Positions 24,076 to 34,650 of a DNA stretch of 64,000 nucleotides are shown piece by piece. Within the stretch, counting starts at the first letter, position 1, and each line of letters begins with the position of its first letter. The notes under the pieces are model-generated. The model made no database searches. It was not told where the DNA came from and saw nothing but the letters and a program-made list of their open reading frames with translations. The stretch is from Paraburkholderia madseniana (GTDB lineage Bacteria; Pseudomonadota; Gammaproteobacteria; Burkholderiales; Burkholderiaceae). The position numbers and the translations under genes are program-made. The stretch is from assembly GCF_009690905.1 (NCBI RefSeq), contig NZ_VOSW01000008.1, positions 79,019-143,018 on the forward strand. Direction: 5' to 3'.

Positions 24076-25089
24076 TCAAGGCGCACGGGACCTACGGCGT
24101 GCCAGGAATTCGCCCAGCGCATGTCGGGTAAATGGGTGTGGCGTTGGACGACCCTCTTTCAAGTACACCACCTGTCCGTTTTCAACGCCGCAAAGCGGGT
24201 AGAAATCCTTCGGGCAATCAGACGCCAGTTTTGCCAATTGGGTATAGACCGCTCCGACGTCGTAGCGGTCTGGACCAGCGAGATCTTGAGCATGCAGAAT
24301 CGCCTTTTCAATCTCAGACCTTCTCCCCCGGCGCGCCGTCTTGTGCACCAAATTTTCCTGCACTGATGGCGCGACGGGCGAAATGGTTGCATCTCGCAAT
24401 TGCCCCTCAGTCTGGGCGCTGATTGGCTGCGCAGGGCGCGTGGCGTTTGGGTCAGTTGCGCGATCTGAATCCGGATGCTCGACTGACGTCAGCGAATGAG
24501 AAATGCCCGAGCTGTCAAGGAACGCAACGATGTCGGCAAAATCGAATCCGATCTCCTCGACAAGCTGGGAATATCGCGTATTGTTAACCGGCTGCTGCGG
24601 ACACTCTCTCGCGTAATCAGCCGTTGTAGGCCCAAGATTGCGCCATCGCCCCCCAGAGCTAATCATACGAAGCCCGCCACCGTTCAGACTAGGGACTTGA
24701 GACGGAGCATCCACCTCTATCCTACGGATATGAAAATTCTTGTCGAATTCTTCCCACTGCCAATACCACTTGGCCTCTTCAAATAAAAACGTGATGCCGT
24801 CCTCTCGCGCGGCATCACTCCGAAGTGGATATCCGGTGCCGCGTCGATAATCTAGCCATCGTGGGTGCAATGGATCGTCCGTGTTGTCCAGACAACAATG
24901 CAGTAATGATGCGGCTCCGCTGTAGCGAACAGCATTTTCACAAGGATTTCGCAGCGAGTCAGGATCATCTGGCGTCACCAGTCTCCCCCCATCTGGCGTC
25001 GCTAGCCTCACCCAATCTGGAAGCTCCGTATGACTGGCAATCGCGCACAAGACACGATCTAACGAAATAAACTTCATGCGCCGATGCAC
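24076..25089 (-). CDS. Hypothetical protein (337 aa), unknown function
   Basis: Begins with GTG 25089 behind GGAGCAAGAATT; an ATG four codons later is the alternative. Residues 1-130 are mixed with several Trp-rich patches (WYWQWEEF near 108-115), the middle is low in complexity, and the C-terminal 80 residues (from RRSEIEKAIL) form a compact helical plus beta domain that could bind DNA. Similar C-terminal domains are seen in element-encoded regulators, but I cannot name a family. It is the gene closest to the tRNA side of the island, where an integrase is often found, but it lacks the R-H-R-Y pattern. Confidence 0.6.
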   Translation of the reverse strand: MHRRMKFISLDRVLCAIASHTELPDWVRLATPDGGRLVTPDDPDSLRNPCENAVRYSGAASLLHCCLDNTDDPLHPRWLDYRRGTGYPLRSDAAREDGITFLFEEAKWYWQWEEFDKNFHIRRIEVDAPSQVPSLNGGGLRMISSGGRWRNLGPTTADYARECPQQPVNNTRYSQLVEEIGFDFADIVAFLDSSGISHSLTSVEHPDSDRATDPNATRPAQPISAQTEGQLRDATISPVAPSVQENLVHKTARRGRRSEIEKAILHAQDLAGPDRYDVGAVYTQLAKLASDCPKDFYPLCGVENGQVVYLKEGRPTPHPFTRHALGEFLARRRSRAP

Positions 25090-25615
25090 AATTCTTGCTC
25101 CGAGAAAGCACTAGGTTCGACCACTTCGAGCTCAGGATGCTCTTTGACGGGACGCTGGGCAGTCACGTTCGGTCATCGCTGAAACTGACGCCTGCTTGCT
25201 CCAGGATCCAAGCTTCGATTTTATCGTGCCACATGCAAGCAGGCCGCGCGGACAGCCAGTGATTCCGTGAATGGAGTGGGGGAGACAAACCCGAAAATCT
25301 ACCTCGGCCTGCCCCCGCGAGCAGAGGTCGCTCGGGGTGGTTACCTTGTGCATCCATGAATTCGATAGTGACGACTCCAAGCGGCTCCGCCCAACACACT
25401 TGAGCACCGAATGAGTTGCTGCAGAGCAGCCGTCACCTATCTCGTTGCATTGGGTTCAGGTGAAGCGCAGGCGGTGCACTGCGCGCTGAACCGATCTGAC
25501 TGATTGGCTAGAGGAGCAAAGCGACCAACGCGTGCCGGGCTCACCGCATGGAACGAAATGGATCAAAGTTGACCAAATCCTGTTACACAGCGGTTACACG
25601 GACTGCATAAACAGA
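25090..25615. other. Gene-poor strip between last island gene and tRNA-Ala
   Basis: About 525 bases. Minus-strand frames at 25132-25407 and 25163-25399 are short, overlap each other and resemble nothing known. The region would contain the island end; no tRNA-derived repeat was seen here or further left. Confidence 0.4.
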
Positions 25616-25649
25616 AAAGGGTTACAGGCAAATCACCTGTAACCCTTTG
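25616..25649 (-). terminator. Rho-independent terminator of tRNA-Ala
   Basis: A 13-14 bp stem (AAAGGGTTACAGG pairing with CCTGTAACCCTTT) with a short loop, followed on the minus strand by TTTTCTGTTT. It lies just after the tRNA 3' end. Confidence 0.85.
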
Positions 25650-25656
25650 ATATTCT

Positions 25657-25732
<76 letters not shown>

Positions 25733-25820
25733 AACGTGCAAACAATTCTAGCACAGGCATTTTGCGTTTTGCCAAGCCCCCGCGGCGGTAAAACCCGGAG
25801 GCAAAACGGGCGGCAAAACA

Positions 25821-26171
25821 TCACTTCGACGGCGCCCCAGCCAGCACCCAATCCACTACCGTGCGGATGTCCGCATCGCTCATCGATTGATGCGCCGGCA
25901 TCGGAATCATCCCCCATACACCGGAGCCGCCGTCCTTCACCTTGCGCGACAATTTTGCCGGCGCTTGCGCATCGCCCTTGTACTTCGTAGCGATCTGCTG
26001 GAACGACGGACCGACCAGTTTTCGGTCTACCGCGTGACATCCCATGCAGGCATTCGAGTTAGCAACGATCTGACCACGCGGTGCATCGGCCGCACGCGCT
26101 GAAGAGGCAAAAGCACCGGCCAACGCGCTAGCCGTCAACATCGCGACAACGAAAGCAACGCCCCGCTTCAT
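25821..26171 (-). CDS. Class I c-type cytochrome, periplasmic
   Basis: A 116-residue protein with a signal peptide (about 1-27, ending in ARA) and one haem motif CMGCH at about 42-46. A downstream Met in MIPMPAH is the likely distal ligand. Size and layout match small cytochrome c-551/c8-type electron carriers. Its start overlaps the stop of the BON lipoprotein gene (ATGA), so the two form one operon that begins with the SIS-domain gene. Confidence 0.9.
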   Translation of the reverse strand: MKRGVAFVVAMLTASALAGAFASSARAADAPRGQIVANSNACMGCHAVDRKLVGPSFQQIATKYKGDAQAPAKLSRKVKDGGSGVWGMIPMPAHQSMSDADIRTVVDWVLAGAPSK

Positions 26172-26962
26172 GGCGTCGTCGCCTTCGGATTACCCGGATG
26201 CACCGCGTTCGAATTGCTGACCGGCGCCGGCGCCTGCTGATCGAGCGGACGCGAACTCACCGATGAATCGGGGATCGCACCGACAGTCGGCGCACTCGCG
26301 TCCGGCTGCGAAGCGGCAACCGGTGCGGTCGCCGCCGCAGCGGCAGCAGCCGCCGCTTCCTGCGGCTGAATGTACTGGAACACCTTCACGACCTGCGTGA
26401 CACCCGGCACGCGGCTCGCGACGTCGGCGCCGCGATTGCCTTCGTCCATCGTGACAAGCCCCATCAGATACAGCGAGCCGCGCTCGGCCACGACCTTGAA
26501 GTTGTTCGCCGAAATGTTCTTCTCGGCGATCAGCGCGGTCTTCACACGCGTTTCCAGGTACGTATCATTGGTGCGCGACGAGAACGAGCTGGCCGGCATG
26601 ATCGCCAGTTCGTTGACGATCGTGTTGACGTTGTTCAAGCCACGCACGATGCTCTCCGCGCGTTGCTTCGAGACGTCACCCGCCACTTCGCCGGTCAGCA
26701 GCACGCGGCGGTTGAACACCGTCACATTGACGTGCGCGTTGTCAGGCAAGTTCTGGCTGATCTGCGACATCGCCTTCACCTGCAACTCGCGATCCTCGGT
26801 CTGCGCGCCGAGCGTGCGCCGGTCGGTCGCCACCAGCGCGCCGCCGCCCGCCGCGCCGGCAACGGCGAGAAAGCAACCCTGCAACGTCGCGGACAGTCCC
26901 GCGGCGAACCCGACCACCAGCACGGTTCTCACCAGTGTCTTCTTGACGCGGAATACGCTCAT
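26168..26962 (-). CDS. dolP: BON-domain outer-membrane lipoprotein, DolP (YraP)-like
   Basis: A 264-residue protein. The start at 26962 follows GGAGAG. A lipobox-like LQGC at about 27-30 gives an acylated Cys. Two BON domains follow (about 50-120 and 125-200), as in DolP/YraP, which binds anionic phospholipid at the outer membrane and supports envelope integrity and cell division. The C-terminus adds a 65-residue Ala/Pro-rich tail not present in the E. coli protein. The order SIS-domain gene then BON gene matches diaA-dolP in enterobacteria. Confidence 0.85.
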   Translation of the reverse strand: MSVFRVKKTLVRTVLVVGFAAGLSATLQGCFLAVAGAAGGGALVATDRRTLGAQTEDRELQVKAMSQISQNLPDNAHVNVTVFNRRVLLTGEVAGDVSKQRAESIVRGLNNVNTIVNELAIMPASSFSSRTNDTYLETRVKTALIAEKNISANNFKVVAERGSLYLMGLVTMDEGNRGADVASRVPGVTQVVKVFQYIQPQEAAAAAAAAATAPVAASQPDASAPTVGAIPDSSVSSRPLDQQAPAPVSNSNAVHPGNPKATTP

Positions 26963-26988
26963 CAACTAGCTCTCCTTCGGAATCAATC

Positions 26989-27804
<816 letters not shown>

Positions 27805-28209
27805 TCAGACTTCGTCGGCGCGAAACGCATCGCGCAGCCACACGAGCCGGCCCGCTTCGAACGCAATCACGTCGAAACGGCACGCGGGCTCATCATGCGA
27901 ACGTCTGCTGCGGGTTGCCAGGTAATACCGCGCGGCTCGCACGATCCGCTGCTTCTTTTGCCAGCCGATGCTCGCTGCCGCGCCGCCATACTGCTGTTGC
28001 GCACGCGCGCGAACTTCGACGAACACCAGCGCGCCGTCACGGTCGCGCATCACCAGATCGATCTCACCGCCCCGGCACAGCACATTGCGCGCAACGAAAC
28101 GCAAACGCTGCCGCTGCAAAAACTCCATCGCACGCGCCTCGAAAGCCGCGCCGACGAGTTTGGACCCGGTTGGTCTCGAAAAGTTGTGGCGGTCGGCCCG
28201 CGCACTCAC
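27805..28209 (-). CDS. YraN (UPF0102) family endonuclease-like protein
   Basis: A 134-residue protein. GTG 28209 is chosen because GGAGGGCAG stands just before it; a TTG at 28248 would add 13 residues. The family core is visible: [31 protein letters not shown] and LVFVEVRAR, giving the E, D and ExK-like positions of PD-(D/E)xK nucleases (here ExR). YraN proteins are Holliday-junction-resolvase-fold proteins of unproven role. It is divergent from rsmI, as in many proteobacteria. Confidence 0.9.
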   Translation of the reverse strand: MSARADRHNFSRPTGSKLVGAAFEARAMEFLQRQRLRFVARNVLCRGGEIDLVMRDRDGALVFVEVRARAQQQYGGAAASIGWQKKQRIVRAARYYLATRSRRSHDEPACRFDVIAFEAGRLVWLRDAFRADEV

Positions 28210-28285
28210 CTGCCCTCCATCCGGTTCACGCACCGCTGCGTGGCACAATGGCGGCCTCGTTCTGTCTGTCTACGTCTTCTGTCTC

Positions 28286-29164
28286 ATGACTCCTCTCTCC
28301 GAACTCGCGCAAGGGCAGCAGTACCCTGCCGCCGCGCTGTATGTGGTGGCCACGCCAATCGGCAACATCGCCGACGTCACGCTGCGCGCGTTGCATGTGC
28401 TCGGACTGGTGGACCGCATCGCCGCCGAAGACACCCGCAACACCGGCCAATTGCTCGCGCGCTACGGCATCTCGAAGCCGCTCGTCGCGGTTCATCAGCA
28501 CAACGAGCGGGCCGCGGCGCTGCGCCTGATCGAACACCTGCAAGCGGGCGAACGCGTGGCCTACGTATCCGATGCGGGCACGCCCGGCATCTCGGACCCC
28601 GGCGCAAAACTCGTCGACGCGGTGCGCGAAGCCGGTTTCCCGGTCATTCCGCTGCCCGGCGCAAGCGCGCTCGCCACCGCATTAAGCGCGGCCGGCGACT
28701 GGGTCGCGACGTTCTCGTTCCTCGGCTTCCTGCCGCCGAAGGCAAAAGCACGCGCCGCGGCACTGCAAGCGCTCGCGAACCATCCGCACGCGATGGTGTT
28801 CTACGAAGCGCCGCACCGGATCGTCGAAACGGTGCAGGCGTTGGCCGACGCATTCGGCGGCGAGCGCAAGCTGCTGATCGCACGGGAATTGACGAAGTTA
28901 CATGAAGCGCTGCACCGCGGCACCCTGGCCGAAGGGCCAACGTGGCTCGCGGCCGATCCGAACCGGCAACGCGGTGAGTTCGTCCTGGTGGTGGAAGGTG
29001 CGCAGCCGGAAGCCGCTGGCGAACACGATCACGACGCGTTACTGGGCATCCTGTTGGAAGAGTTGACGGTGAGCAGCGCGGCAAAAGTTGCGGCAACCCT
29101 CACCGGTGCATCGCGCAACGCGCTCTACGCGCGCGCTTTGGCGCTTAAGAAAGACGAGGAATAA
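28286..29164 (+). CDS. rsmI: 16S rRNA (cytidine-1402-2'-O)-methyltransferase RsmI
   Basis: A 292-residue tetrapyrrole-methylase-fold protein. YVVATPIGNIADVTLRAL (about 20-37), AAEDTRNTGQLL (about 49-60), VSDAGTPGISDPG (about 95-107) and GFLPPK are the RsmI signature blocks. The enzyme methylates the 2'-OH of C1402 in 16S rRNA with S-adenosylmethionine and fine-tunes start-codon decoding. Start ATG 28286 puts the first strand about 20 residues in, as usual. It diverges from yraN with about 75 bases between them. Confidence 0.95.
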   Translation: MTPLSELAQGQQYPAAALYVVATPIGNIADVTLRALHVLGLVDRIAAEDTRNTGQLLARYGISKPLVAVHQHNERAAALRLIEHLQAGERVAYVSDAGTPGISDPGAKLVDAVREAGFPVIPLPGASALATALSAAGDWVATFSFLGFLPPKAKARAAALQALANHPHAMVFYEAPHRIVETVQALADAFGGERKLLIARELTKLHEALHRGTLAEGPTWLAADPNRQRGEFVLVVEGAQPEAAGEHDHDALLGILLEELTVSSAAKVAATLTGASRNALYARALALKKDEE

Positions 29165-29264
29165 AGCGGACGGGAAGGGATGTGCGCCAGCGGATCAGGC
29201 TCGCAGCGCGAGCCAGGACCGCAAGGAATGAGCGGCTGCGTGCAGCCACGGTTGATGAGCAGAG

Positions 29265-29293
29265 ACAAAGGGCCGCGCGAAGCGGCCCTTTGT
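29265..29293. terminator. Bidirectional terminator after rsmI
   Basis: ACAAAGGGCCGC / GCGGCCCTTTGT, a 12-bp stem with a short loop, between the convergent rsmI and rlpA genes. Confidence 0.8.
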
Positions 29294-29374
29294 CTTTCGG
29301 CGAACAACGGCGCGAGTTAGCGCCATGTTGCCCGGCGTCACGAGCGCGTCAGAGGCGCGCCCGCGGCCCCTGCA

Positions 29375-29974
29375 TTATTTCTCTGCGCTCGAACCTGAGT
29401 TCGACGCCAGCGTTTCATTCAGTTCAGCGCGTGCTTCCTGACTCGTCAACCCTTCGATCTTGACTCGCGCCGTACCGGCATGACGCATGTCGAGCGCGGC
29501 GGCGGCGGCCATCGACAGGTCAATGATCCGGCCACGCGCATATGGGCCACGGTCGTTGATGCGCACGACAACCGAGCGCGACGTAGCCGGATTGGTCACG
29601 CGAACATACGAGCCGAGCGGCAACGTGCGATGTGCCGCGGTCAGCGCGTGCATGTCGAAACGTTCGCCGTTGGCCGTGCGGCGGCCATGGAAGCCGCGGC
29701 CGTACCACGAGGCGCGACCGGTCTGCTGAAAGTCCGCAATGCCCGAACCGCCGTCAGTCAGCGGCTTGGCATCGGCCAGCGACGAGCCTTTGGCGGCTGC
29801 GTCGGATGCCGGCGCGCTACCGAAAGCTTGCGGGCCGAAGGAACCTCCCTGCGCATTCTTCGTGCTCAGCGGTACGCCGCTTTCCGACGTGTTGCTCGCG
29901 CCCGGAGGCGTGGCGCAACCGGCCAGCACAAAAAAGGCAAAAAGAGTCCCCAGACCACGGGATAACCGAGTTTT
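29375..29974 (-). CDS. rlpA: RlpA-type septal lytic transglycosylase / rare lipoprotein A
   Basis: A protein of about 199 residues from Met 29974, which gives a compact lipoprotein signal with lipobox LAGC at 18-21; an earlier Met at 30007 is possible. The double-psi beta-barrel of RlpA is shown by RASWYGRGFHGRRTANGERFD (split here as ASWYG...NGERFD), LPLGSYVRV and RINDRGPY, containing the catalytic Glu and Asp. RlpA cleaves naked glycan strands at the septum. The C-terminal SPOR domain is absent, which is common in this group. Confidence 0.9.
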   Translation of the reverse strand, partial: KTRLSRGLGTLFAFFVLAGCATPPGASNTSESGVPLSTKNAQGGSFGPQAFGSAPASDAAAKGSSLADAKPLTDGGSGIADFQQTGRASWYGRGFHGRRTANGERFDMHALTAAHRTLPLGSYVRVTNPATSRSVVVRINDRGPYARGRIIDLSMAAAAALDMRHAGTARVKIEGLTSQEARAELNETLASNSGSSAEK

Positions 29975-30616
29975 CATAAGACGTGCAATCAAATTGTCGA
30001 GCCGCATCACGCGAAAAGTTGAGCGTGTTGCCTGCGACTCCGGCGGCAATGGACGACAACGCGCCGCGCAGAAAAGCGCAGTACGTCAAAGCCCGGATGC
30101 GGCTTACCCAGCCGCTACCGCACGGTTAATTTTCACGTCTGGCGCAACCTGTCCCCGGCAGCCTGACCAGACCCCACATGCCGCCATCGAACGTGGCAAA
30201 CACGTTCTTGCACGCGGAACTCAGCGCGCAGGAACAGCGGCGTAGGCCCCACCCAGCGTCACGGAATTTAAGTCCGTTGCAGGCGCGCGGCGCCTGGCTG
30301 GGTAAGACGTGTGCATCGAATGCATCGATACCTGATGGCCGCCCAAAACTGCGACAGCCCATACTTGAGTGGCAATCCGCGTGCCCATTTTTGATGGGGA
30401 CGCATCGCCGTGTGGCATGCACAATTCCTTGTGCATGGAGGCCATTATACCCAAAAGAAAATTTTGGGATGGCAAGCGACTGAAAACCTTGATGAATTTT
30501 CACTCTTGCTGCAAAAATGGGCAGCTCAAAGCCCGCTGCAGCGGGGCCTCAGCGCCCTCGACGAGCGTCGACGAGACGCCGGTACAATCAACGTTTTTCC
30601 AGCGGCGCCGTCATCC
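29975..30616. other. Intergenic region upstream of rlpA and MBL hydrolase genes
   Basis: About 640 bases with divergent promoters expected. Several overlapping short frames exist on both strands but none has a start signal or recognisable product. Confidence 0.4.
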
Positions 30617-31261
30617 ATGAAAGTCACCTTGATCCCCGTTACGCCGTTCCAGCAGAACAGTTCGCTGCTCGTTTGCGAGGCAACCGGACGCGCGGCCGTC
30701 GTCGATCCGGGCGGCGACCTGGATGTCATCCAGGGTGAAATCGCACGCCAGAATGTGACGGTCGAAAAAGTATTCCTCACGCATGGGCACATCGATCACT
30801 GTGCCGGTGCGAAGACACTCGCCACGCACTACGGCGTGCCGATCGAAGGGCCGCATCCCGACGAAAGTTTCTGGCTCGACAAGCTGCCGGATCAAAGCAC
30901 GCGCTTCGGCTTTCCTGCTGCCGAGGCATTCGGGCCGGATCGCTGGCTGCAAGACGGCGAGACCGTGCAATTCGGCGACGAAACCCTCGAGGTCTATCAC
31001 TGTCCCGGCCACACGCCAGGCCACGTGGTGTTCTTCAGCCGCGCACATCGGCTCGCGCTGGTGGGTGACGTGCTGTTCGCCGGATCGATCGGCCGCACGG
31101 ATTTTCCGCGCGGCAATCACGCCGACCTGGTCCGCGCGATCCGCGAAAAACTCTGGCCGCTCGGCGACGACGTCACCTTCGTTCCGGGTCACGGTCCCAC
31201 CTCGACGTTCGGCACTGAGCGCCGCACCAATCCGTATGTCGCCGACGGAGTCAAAGCATGA
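30617..31261 (+). CDS. Metallo-beta-lactamase-fold hydrolase, glyoxalase II / GloC-like
   Basis: A 214-residue single-domain MBL protein. The metal motif [10 protein letters not shown] (about 58-67), [12 protein letters not shown] (about 134-145), GDVLF (about 156-160) and PGHGPTS (about 194-200) are complete. This is the YcbL/GloC group, which hydrolyses S-lactoylglutathione-type thioesters. The start at 30617 is the family-typical [14 protein letters not shown]. The stop overlaps the start of the exonuclease gene (ATGA). Confidence 0.9.
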   Translation: MKVTLIPVTPFQQNSSLLVCEATGRAAVVDPGGDLDVIQGEIARQNVTVEKVFLTHGHIDHCAGAKTLATHYGVPIEGPHPDESFWLDKLPDQSTRFGFPAAEAFGPDRWLQDGETVQFGDETLEVYHCPGHTPGHVVFFSRAHRLALVGDVLFAGSIGRTDFPRGNHADLVRAIREKLWPLGDDVTFVPGHGPTSTFGTERRTNPYVADGVKA

Positions 31262-31887
31262 GCAGCGAAATCTACGTGAGCACCGATGTCGAAGCGGACG
31301 GCCCGATTCCCGGCCCGCATTCGATGCTCAGTTTCGCCTCCGCCGCGTACACGGAAGACAAGCAGTTGATCGCCACCTTCTCCGCGAATCTCGAATTGCT
31401 CGACGGCGCCAAGCCGCATCCGGTGCAGGAAGCATGGTGGAAGACGCAGCCGGAAGCGTGGGAAGCCTGCCGCAAGGATTTGCAGGATCCACTGGCCGCG
31501 CTGACGGCCTATGTCGAATGGGTGGAGGCGCTGCCGGGCAAGCCGGTGTTCGTGGCGATGCCGGCCGGTTTCGACTTCACCTATATGTTCTGGTACATGA
31601 TGCGGTTTGTCGGCCGCTGCCCGTTTTCGTGGTCGGCGCTCGACATCAAGACACTGGCCTTCGCACTGACTGGCCTGCCGTACCGCAAGAACATCAAGCC
31701 GCGCTTCCCGAAGCACTGGTTCGACGAACATCCGCACACGCATGTCGCGCTGGATGACGCGATCGAACAGGGCGCGCTTTTCTGCAACATGCTCAAGGAT
31801 CTGCGCGCGGTCCAGGCAGCCACGCTGGTGGCCGCTAAAGATGGGGACGGCTCAGGACAAAACGCCGCTGAGGAACCGGCAAATTAG
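31258..31887 (+). CDS. DEDD-family 3'-5' exonuclease-like protein
   Basis: A 209-residue RNase H-fold exonuclease. The first acidic motif is STDVEADG (about 8-15), the second is AGFDFTY near 103-109, and the last is [10 protein letters not shown] (about 163-172), consistent with a DEDDh exonuclease. Substrate (RNA or DNA ends) cannot be told from sequence. It is coupled to the MBL hydrolase gene by a 4-base overlap. Confidence 0.8.
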   Translation: MSSEIYVSTDVEADGPIPGPHSMLSFASAAYTEDKQLIATFSANLELLDGAKPHPVQEAWWKTQPEAWEACRKDLQDPLAALTAYVEWVEALPGKPVFVAMPAGFDFTYMFWYMMRFVGRCPFSWSALDIKTLAFALTGLPYRKNIKPRFPKHWFDEHPHTHVALDDAIEQGALFCNMLKDLRAVQAATLVAAKDGDGSGQNAAEEPAN

Positions 31888-31977
31888 GTAATCTCCCTCG
31901 CCGAAGCCGTTTTACATTGCGTTTCGTTTTCGAGACCTCTACCATGCGTTGATAGGGCGACGCCAACGGAGGCGCAG

Positions 31978-32436
31978 TTGACACTCGATACGTTCTCTCA
32001 AAAAATCCTGCGCCTGCTGCAGCTCGACGCACGCCGGTCCGTGCAAGAAATTTCCGACCAGGTCGGCCTGTCGAGCACCCCGTGCTGGCGCCGTATCAAG
32101 GATATGGAGCAATCAGGGGTGATCCAGCGCTACACGGCATTGCTGGATCGCGAAAAGCTGGGGCTGCACGTCTGCGCGCTCGCGCATATCCATCTCACGC
32201 GCCACACCGAGGGCGGGGTCGAACAGTTCGAGCGGGAAATCGCTACCTGCCCGGAGGTCACCGAGTGCTACAGCACGACCGGCGAATCCGATTACATCCT
32301 CAAGATCGTCGCGCCGGACATCAAGGCGTACGACAGCTTTCTGCACGAACGCATATTCAAGATTCCCGCAGTCGCGCAAGTGCGCACGAGCGTCGTGCTG
32401 CGCGAGATCAAATTCGATACGCAATTGCCGCTGTGA
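31978..32436 (+). CDS. Lrp/AsnC-family transcriptional regulator
   Basis: A 152-residue protein starting at TTG 31978. HTH at about 15-60 (SVQEISDQVGLSSTPCWRRIKDM) and a RAM ligand-binding/oligomerisation domain (about 65-150) with EVTECYSTTGESDYILKI. Such regulators respond to amino acids and control transport or catabolism genes. The target is unclear: the neighbours are an exonuclease gene upstream and a convergent cation transporter. Confidence 0.9.
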   Translation: MTLDTFSQKILRLLQLDARRSVQEISDQVGLSSTPCWRRIKDMEQSGVIQRYTALLDREKLGLHVCALAHIHLTRHTEGGVEQFEREIATCPEVTECYSTTGESDYILKIVAPDIKAYDSFLHERIFKIPAVAQVRTSVVLREIKFDTQLPL

Positions 32437-32450
32437 GACTGTAACCGCAC

Positions 32451-33695
32451 TCACGTGGCGCTATGCGGTTGCTCAGCCTTGGCGCTGGCGATGGCCTCGC
32501 CGGGCCCTGCTTCCGTCGAGACGCCGCTTTCGGCCTGCAGTACGTCCACCCCCTGCAGCACGTCCAGCTTGCGGGCACCGAGACGGCGCCTGAGCGCGTC
32601 AAGATCGACACGAGCCAGACACGGCACATCGCTTTCGGCCGTGCGTGAGCCCGGCGCCGGCAAAACCACTTCGACATCGAGTCCCGTGCTCAAGTAGTGC
32701 ATATTGACCGACGCTGCCTTCACGTCACCCACGGCGAACGCCGCGTTGACAACGGCAACGACCCGCTCCCGGGTCGGCAGATTGACGGGCGGGCGCGCAA
32801 CCGCGTCGTTCTCCGGGTCGACATGGATCAGCGCGTCGAGCACGCGGTTGTCGGCCAGCACGCGCAAGCGCGCCGATTCGGCGATGTAGTGCCCTTCCGA
32901 TACCGAGATCAGCGGGTCGACCAGAATATGCGCATCGACAAGCGCAAAGTCACCCATCTTGCGGGTGCGCATTTCATGCACGTCGCGTACGCCGGGCGTC
33001 GCGAGCAATAGCGCGCGCATGTCGGTGGAGGTGGCTTCGTCGAGCGCGCGGTCGGAAAGATCTTGCAGCGCGTCCCAGCCGAACATCCAGCCCATGCGCG
33101 CCACCATGAAACCGACAATCGCCGCGGCGATCGGATCGAGCAGACGCACGCCTGCGAGGCTGCCGATAATGCCAATCGCGACCACCAATGACGAAGCGGC
33201 GTCCGAGCGTGCGTGCCATGCGTTCGCAATCAACATCGCTGAACGCACGCGTTGCGCTTCGCGCAGCATGTAGCGAAACAGGCTTTCCTTGAAAATCAGC
33301 ACCAGCACAGCCACCGCGAGCGCGCTCATATGCACGGCAGGGATGCTTTGCAAATCGGCGAGACGCGTGCCGGCACGCCACAACATACCGACGCCGACCA
33401 CAATCAGCAGCGCACCCAAAAACAATGACGCAACCGTTTCATAGCGGCTATGTCCGTAATTGTGATCCGCGTCGGGCTTGGCGCCGCTGTGCCGATTAGC
33501 GATTAGCACGACAAAATCGGAAATCAGATCGGCTAACGAATGGATACCGTCGGCGACCAGCGCCTGCGAATGGGCAAACACCCCGATGACGATTTGCAGC
33601 GCCATCAGCACCGTATTGAGCGCAATACTGACAAAGGTACTTTTGCGCGCGACGCGATGTTTCTCGACGGACTGGACGGCGGCGGTGGAAGGCAT
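32451..33695 (-). CDS. Cation diffusion facilitator (CDF) transporter
   Basis: A 414-residue inner-membrane protein with six predicted helices in the first 220 residues. The metal sites are visible as VADGIHSLADLISD (about 48-61) in helix 2 and HARSDAASS (about 161-169) in helix 5, plus the DHNYGHSRYE loop. The C-terminal cytoplasmic domain (about 225-390) is longer than usual and carries a second ferredoxin-like stretch. Exports divalent metal (Zn, Fe, Co or Mn) in exchange for protons. Confidence 0.9.
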   Translation of the reverse strand: MPSTAAVQSVEKHRVARKSTFVSIALNTVLMALQIVIGVFAHSQALVADGIHSLADLISDFVVLIANRHSGAKPDADHNYGHSRYETVASLFLGALLIVVGVGMLWRAGTRLADLQSIPAVHMSALAVAVLVLIFKESLFRYMLREAQRVRSAMLIANAWHARSDAASSLVVAIGIIGSLAGVRLLDPIAAAIVGFMVARMGWMFGWDALQDLSDRALDEATSTDMRALLLATPGVRDVHEMRTRKMGDFALVDAHILVDPLISVSEGHYIAESARLRVLADNRVLDALIHVDPENDAVARPPVNLPTRERVVAVVNAAFAVGDVKAASVNMHYLSTGLDVEVVLPAPGSRTAESDVPCLARVDLDALRRRLGARKLDVLQGVDVLQAESGVSTEAGPGEAIASAKAEQPHSAT

Positions 33696-33870
33696 CTCTG
33701 AAACGACGTGAAGAGTTCAATGCCTGTATTCTACCCGGCCCATCTTGATATGCACTGGATAAACCACAAAAAAACCTTTTAAATCAGACGCTTATCTAAA
33801 CGAAAAGCATTCGCATTCCAGTTTCATGGAACGCGTGTGACAAAGAGTCACGGCAATTTGCAGCGACAAT

Positions 33871-33905
33871 AAAAAAACCGCGCCCTGACGGTACGCGGTT
33901 TTTTT
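33871..33905. terminator. Terminator downstream of H-NS gene
   Basis: AACCGCG / CGCGGTT stem with A-run before and T-run after, so it works in both directions between the CDF promoter side and the H-NS gene. Confidence 0.8.
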
Positions 33906-33952
33906 CTGGTAACAGCAGGCGCTATATGCGCCACTGATTGACCGTATAACTA

Positions 33953-34255
33953 TTACTTCTGGATCAGAAATTTCTCGCGATCCAGACCTGCGATCCAGCG
34001 CGGCGGCTTGCCGCGGCCCGACCACGTGCTACCGCTATCCGGATCACGATACTTCGGCGCGACGCCTGCACGCGGACGACCGGCCTTAGCAGCCTTGGCA
34101 CCACGGCCACCACCGAGTTCAGTCAGCGAAATGCCGTAATCGGCCATTTTCTGCTTGATCTCATTCAACACTTCTGCATATTCACGCGACTTTGCTTCTT
34201 CGATCTGCTTTTCGAGCTTCTCGCGCTGGGCGAGTAGTTCCTTGTAGGAAGACAT
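33953..34255 (-). CDS. H-NS family nucleoid-associated protein
   Basis: A 100-residue protein. The N-terminal coiled coil (about 1-45) drives oligomerisation; the C-terminal domain (about 65-100) has the core YRDPDSGSTWSGRGKPPRW, the H-NS DNA-binding signature of the Burkholderia/Bordetella BpH3 type. It silences AT-rich and foreign DNA. Several such small paralogues usually exist per genome. Confidence 0.95.
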   Translation of the reverse strand: MSSYKELLAQREKLEKQIEEAKSREYAEVLNEIKQKMADYGISLTELGGGRGAKAAKAGRPRAGVAPKYRDPDSGSTWSGRGKPPRWIAGLDREKFLIQK

Positions 34256-34650
34256 AGGTTCCCTTGTGGTTTGGATAAATGACTGCCAGTCTTAAGCCAG
34301 CTTGCCCTTTGAAGTGATCATGCCTCGGAATTTGATGGCGAGATTAACACAAAATAGAAAGACTACAAAAGCGCCGTCGTAAAATTAATCTCAATTCGTT
34401 TCAAAAAATTTCACTCCGACGCGATGTTACGCAGACCCTTTCAAATAGCTAATTTTCGCATTCCGCTGAAAAGCATGGTCGCACATCGATCATTATTGGA
34501 TTAATTATCAAAAAATGAAATTTAAGATAAAAAAATTGTCCCAACATTTCATGCCATGAAAGCTTTAACATGAAACGTCGGAACATATTACGACCCGTGC
34601 TCTGCCTTGTTATTGCGGCATGAGTGTTTTCCCGAAACAGCAATCGAAAC
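34256..34650. other. AT-rich intergenic region upstream of H-NS gene
   Basis: About 395 bases, clearly AT-richer than the flanks between 34330 and 34620. It should contain the H-NS gene promoter and would be a plausible target for H-NS autoregulation. No gene seen. Confidence 0.5.

Noticed and set aside
24076..25089. Tyrosine integrase of the island
   Set aside because: No R-H-x-x-R or terminal Tyr pattern is visible; it is listed as an unknown protein instead.
25132..25407. Small ORFs between the island and the tRNA
   Set aside because: Two overlapping frames cannot both be genes and neither looks like a known protein.
30126..30503. 125-residue minus-strand ORF upstream of rlpA
   Set aside because: Cys- and Ser-rich chance composition with no start signal.
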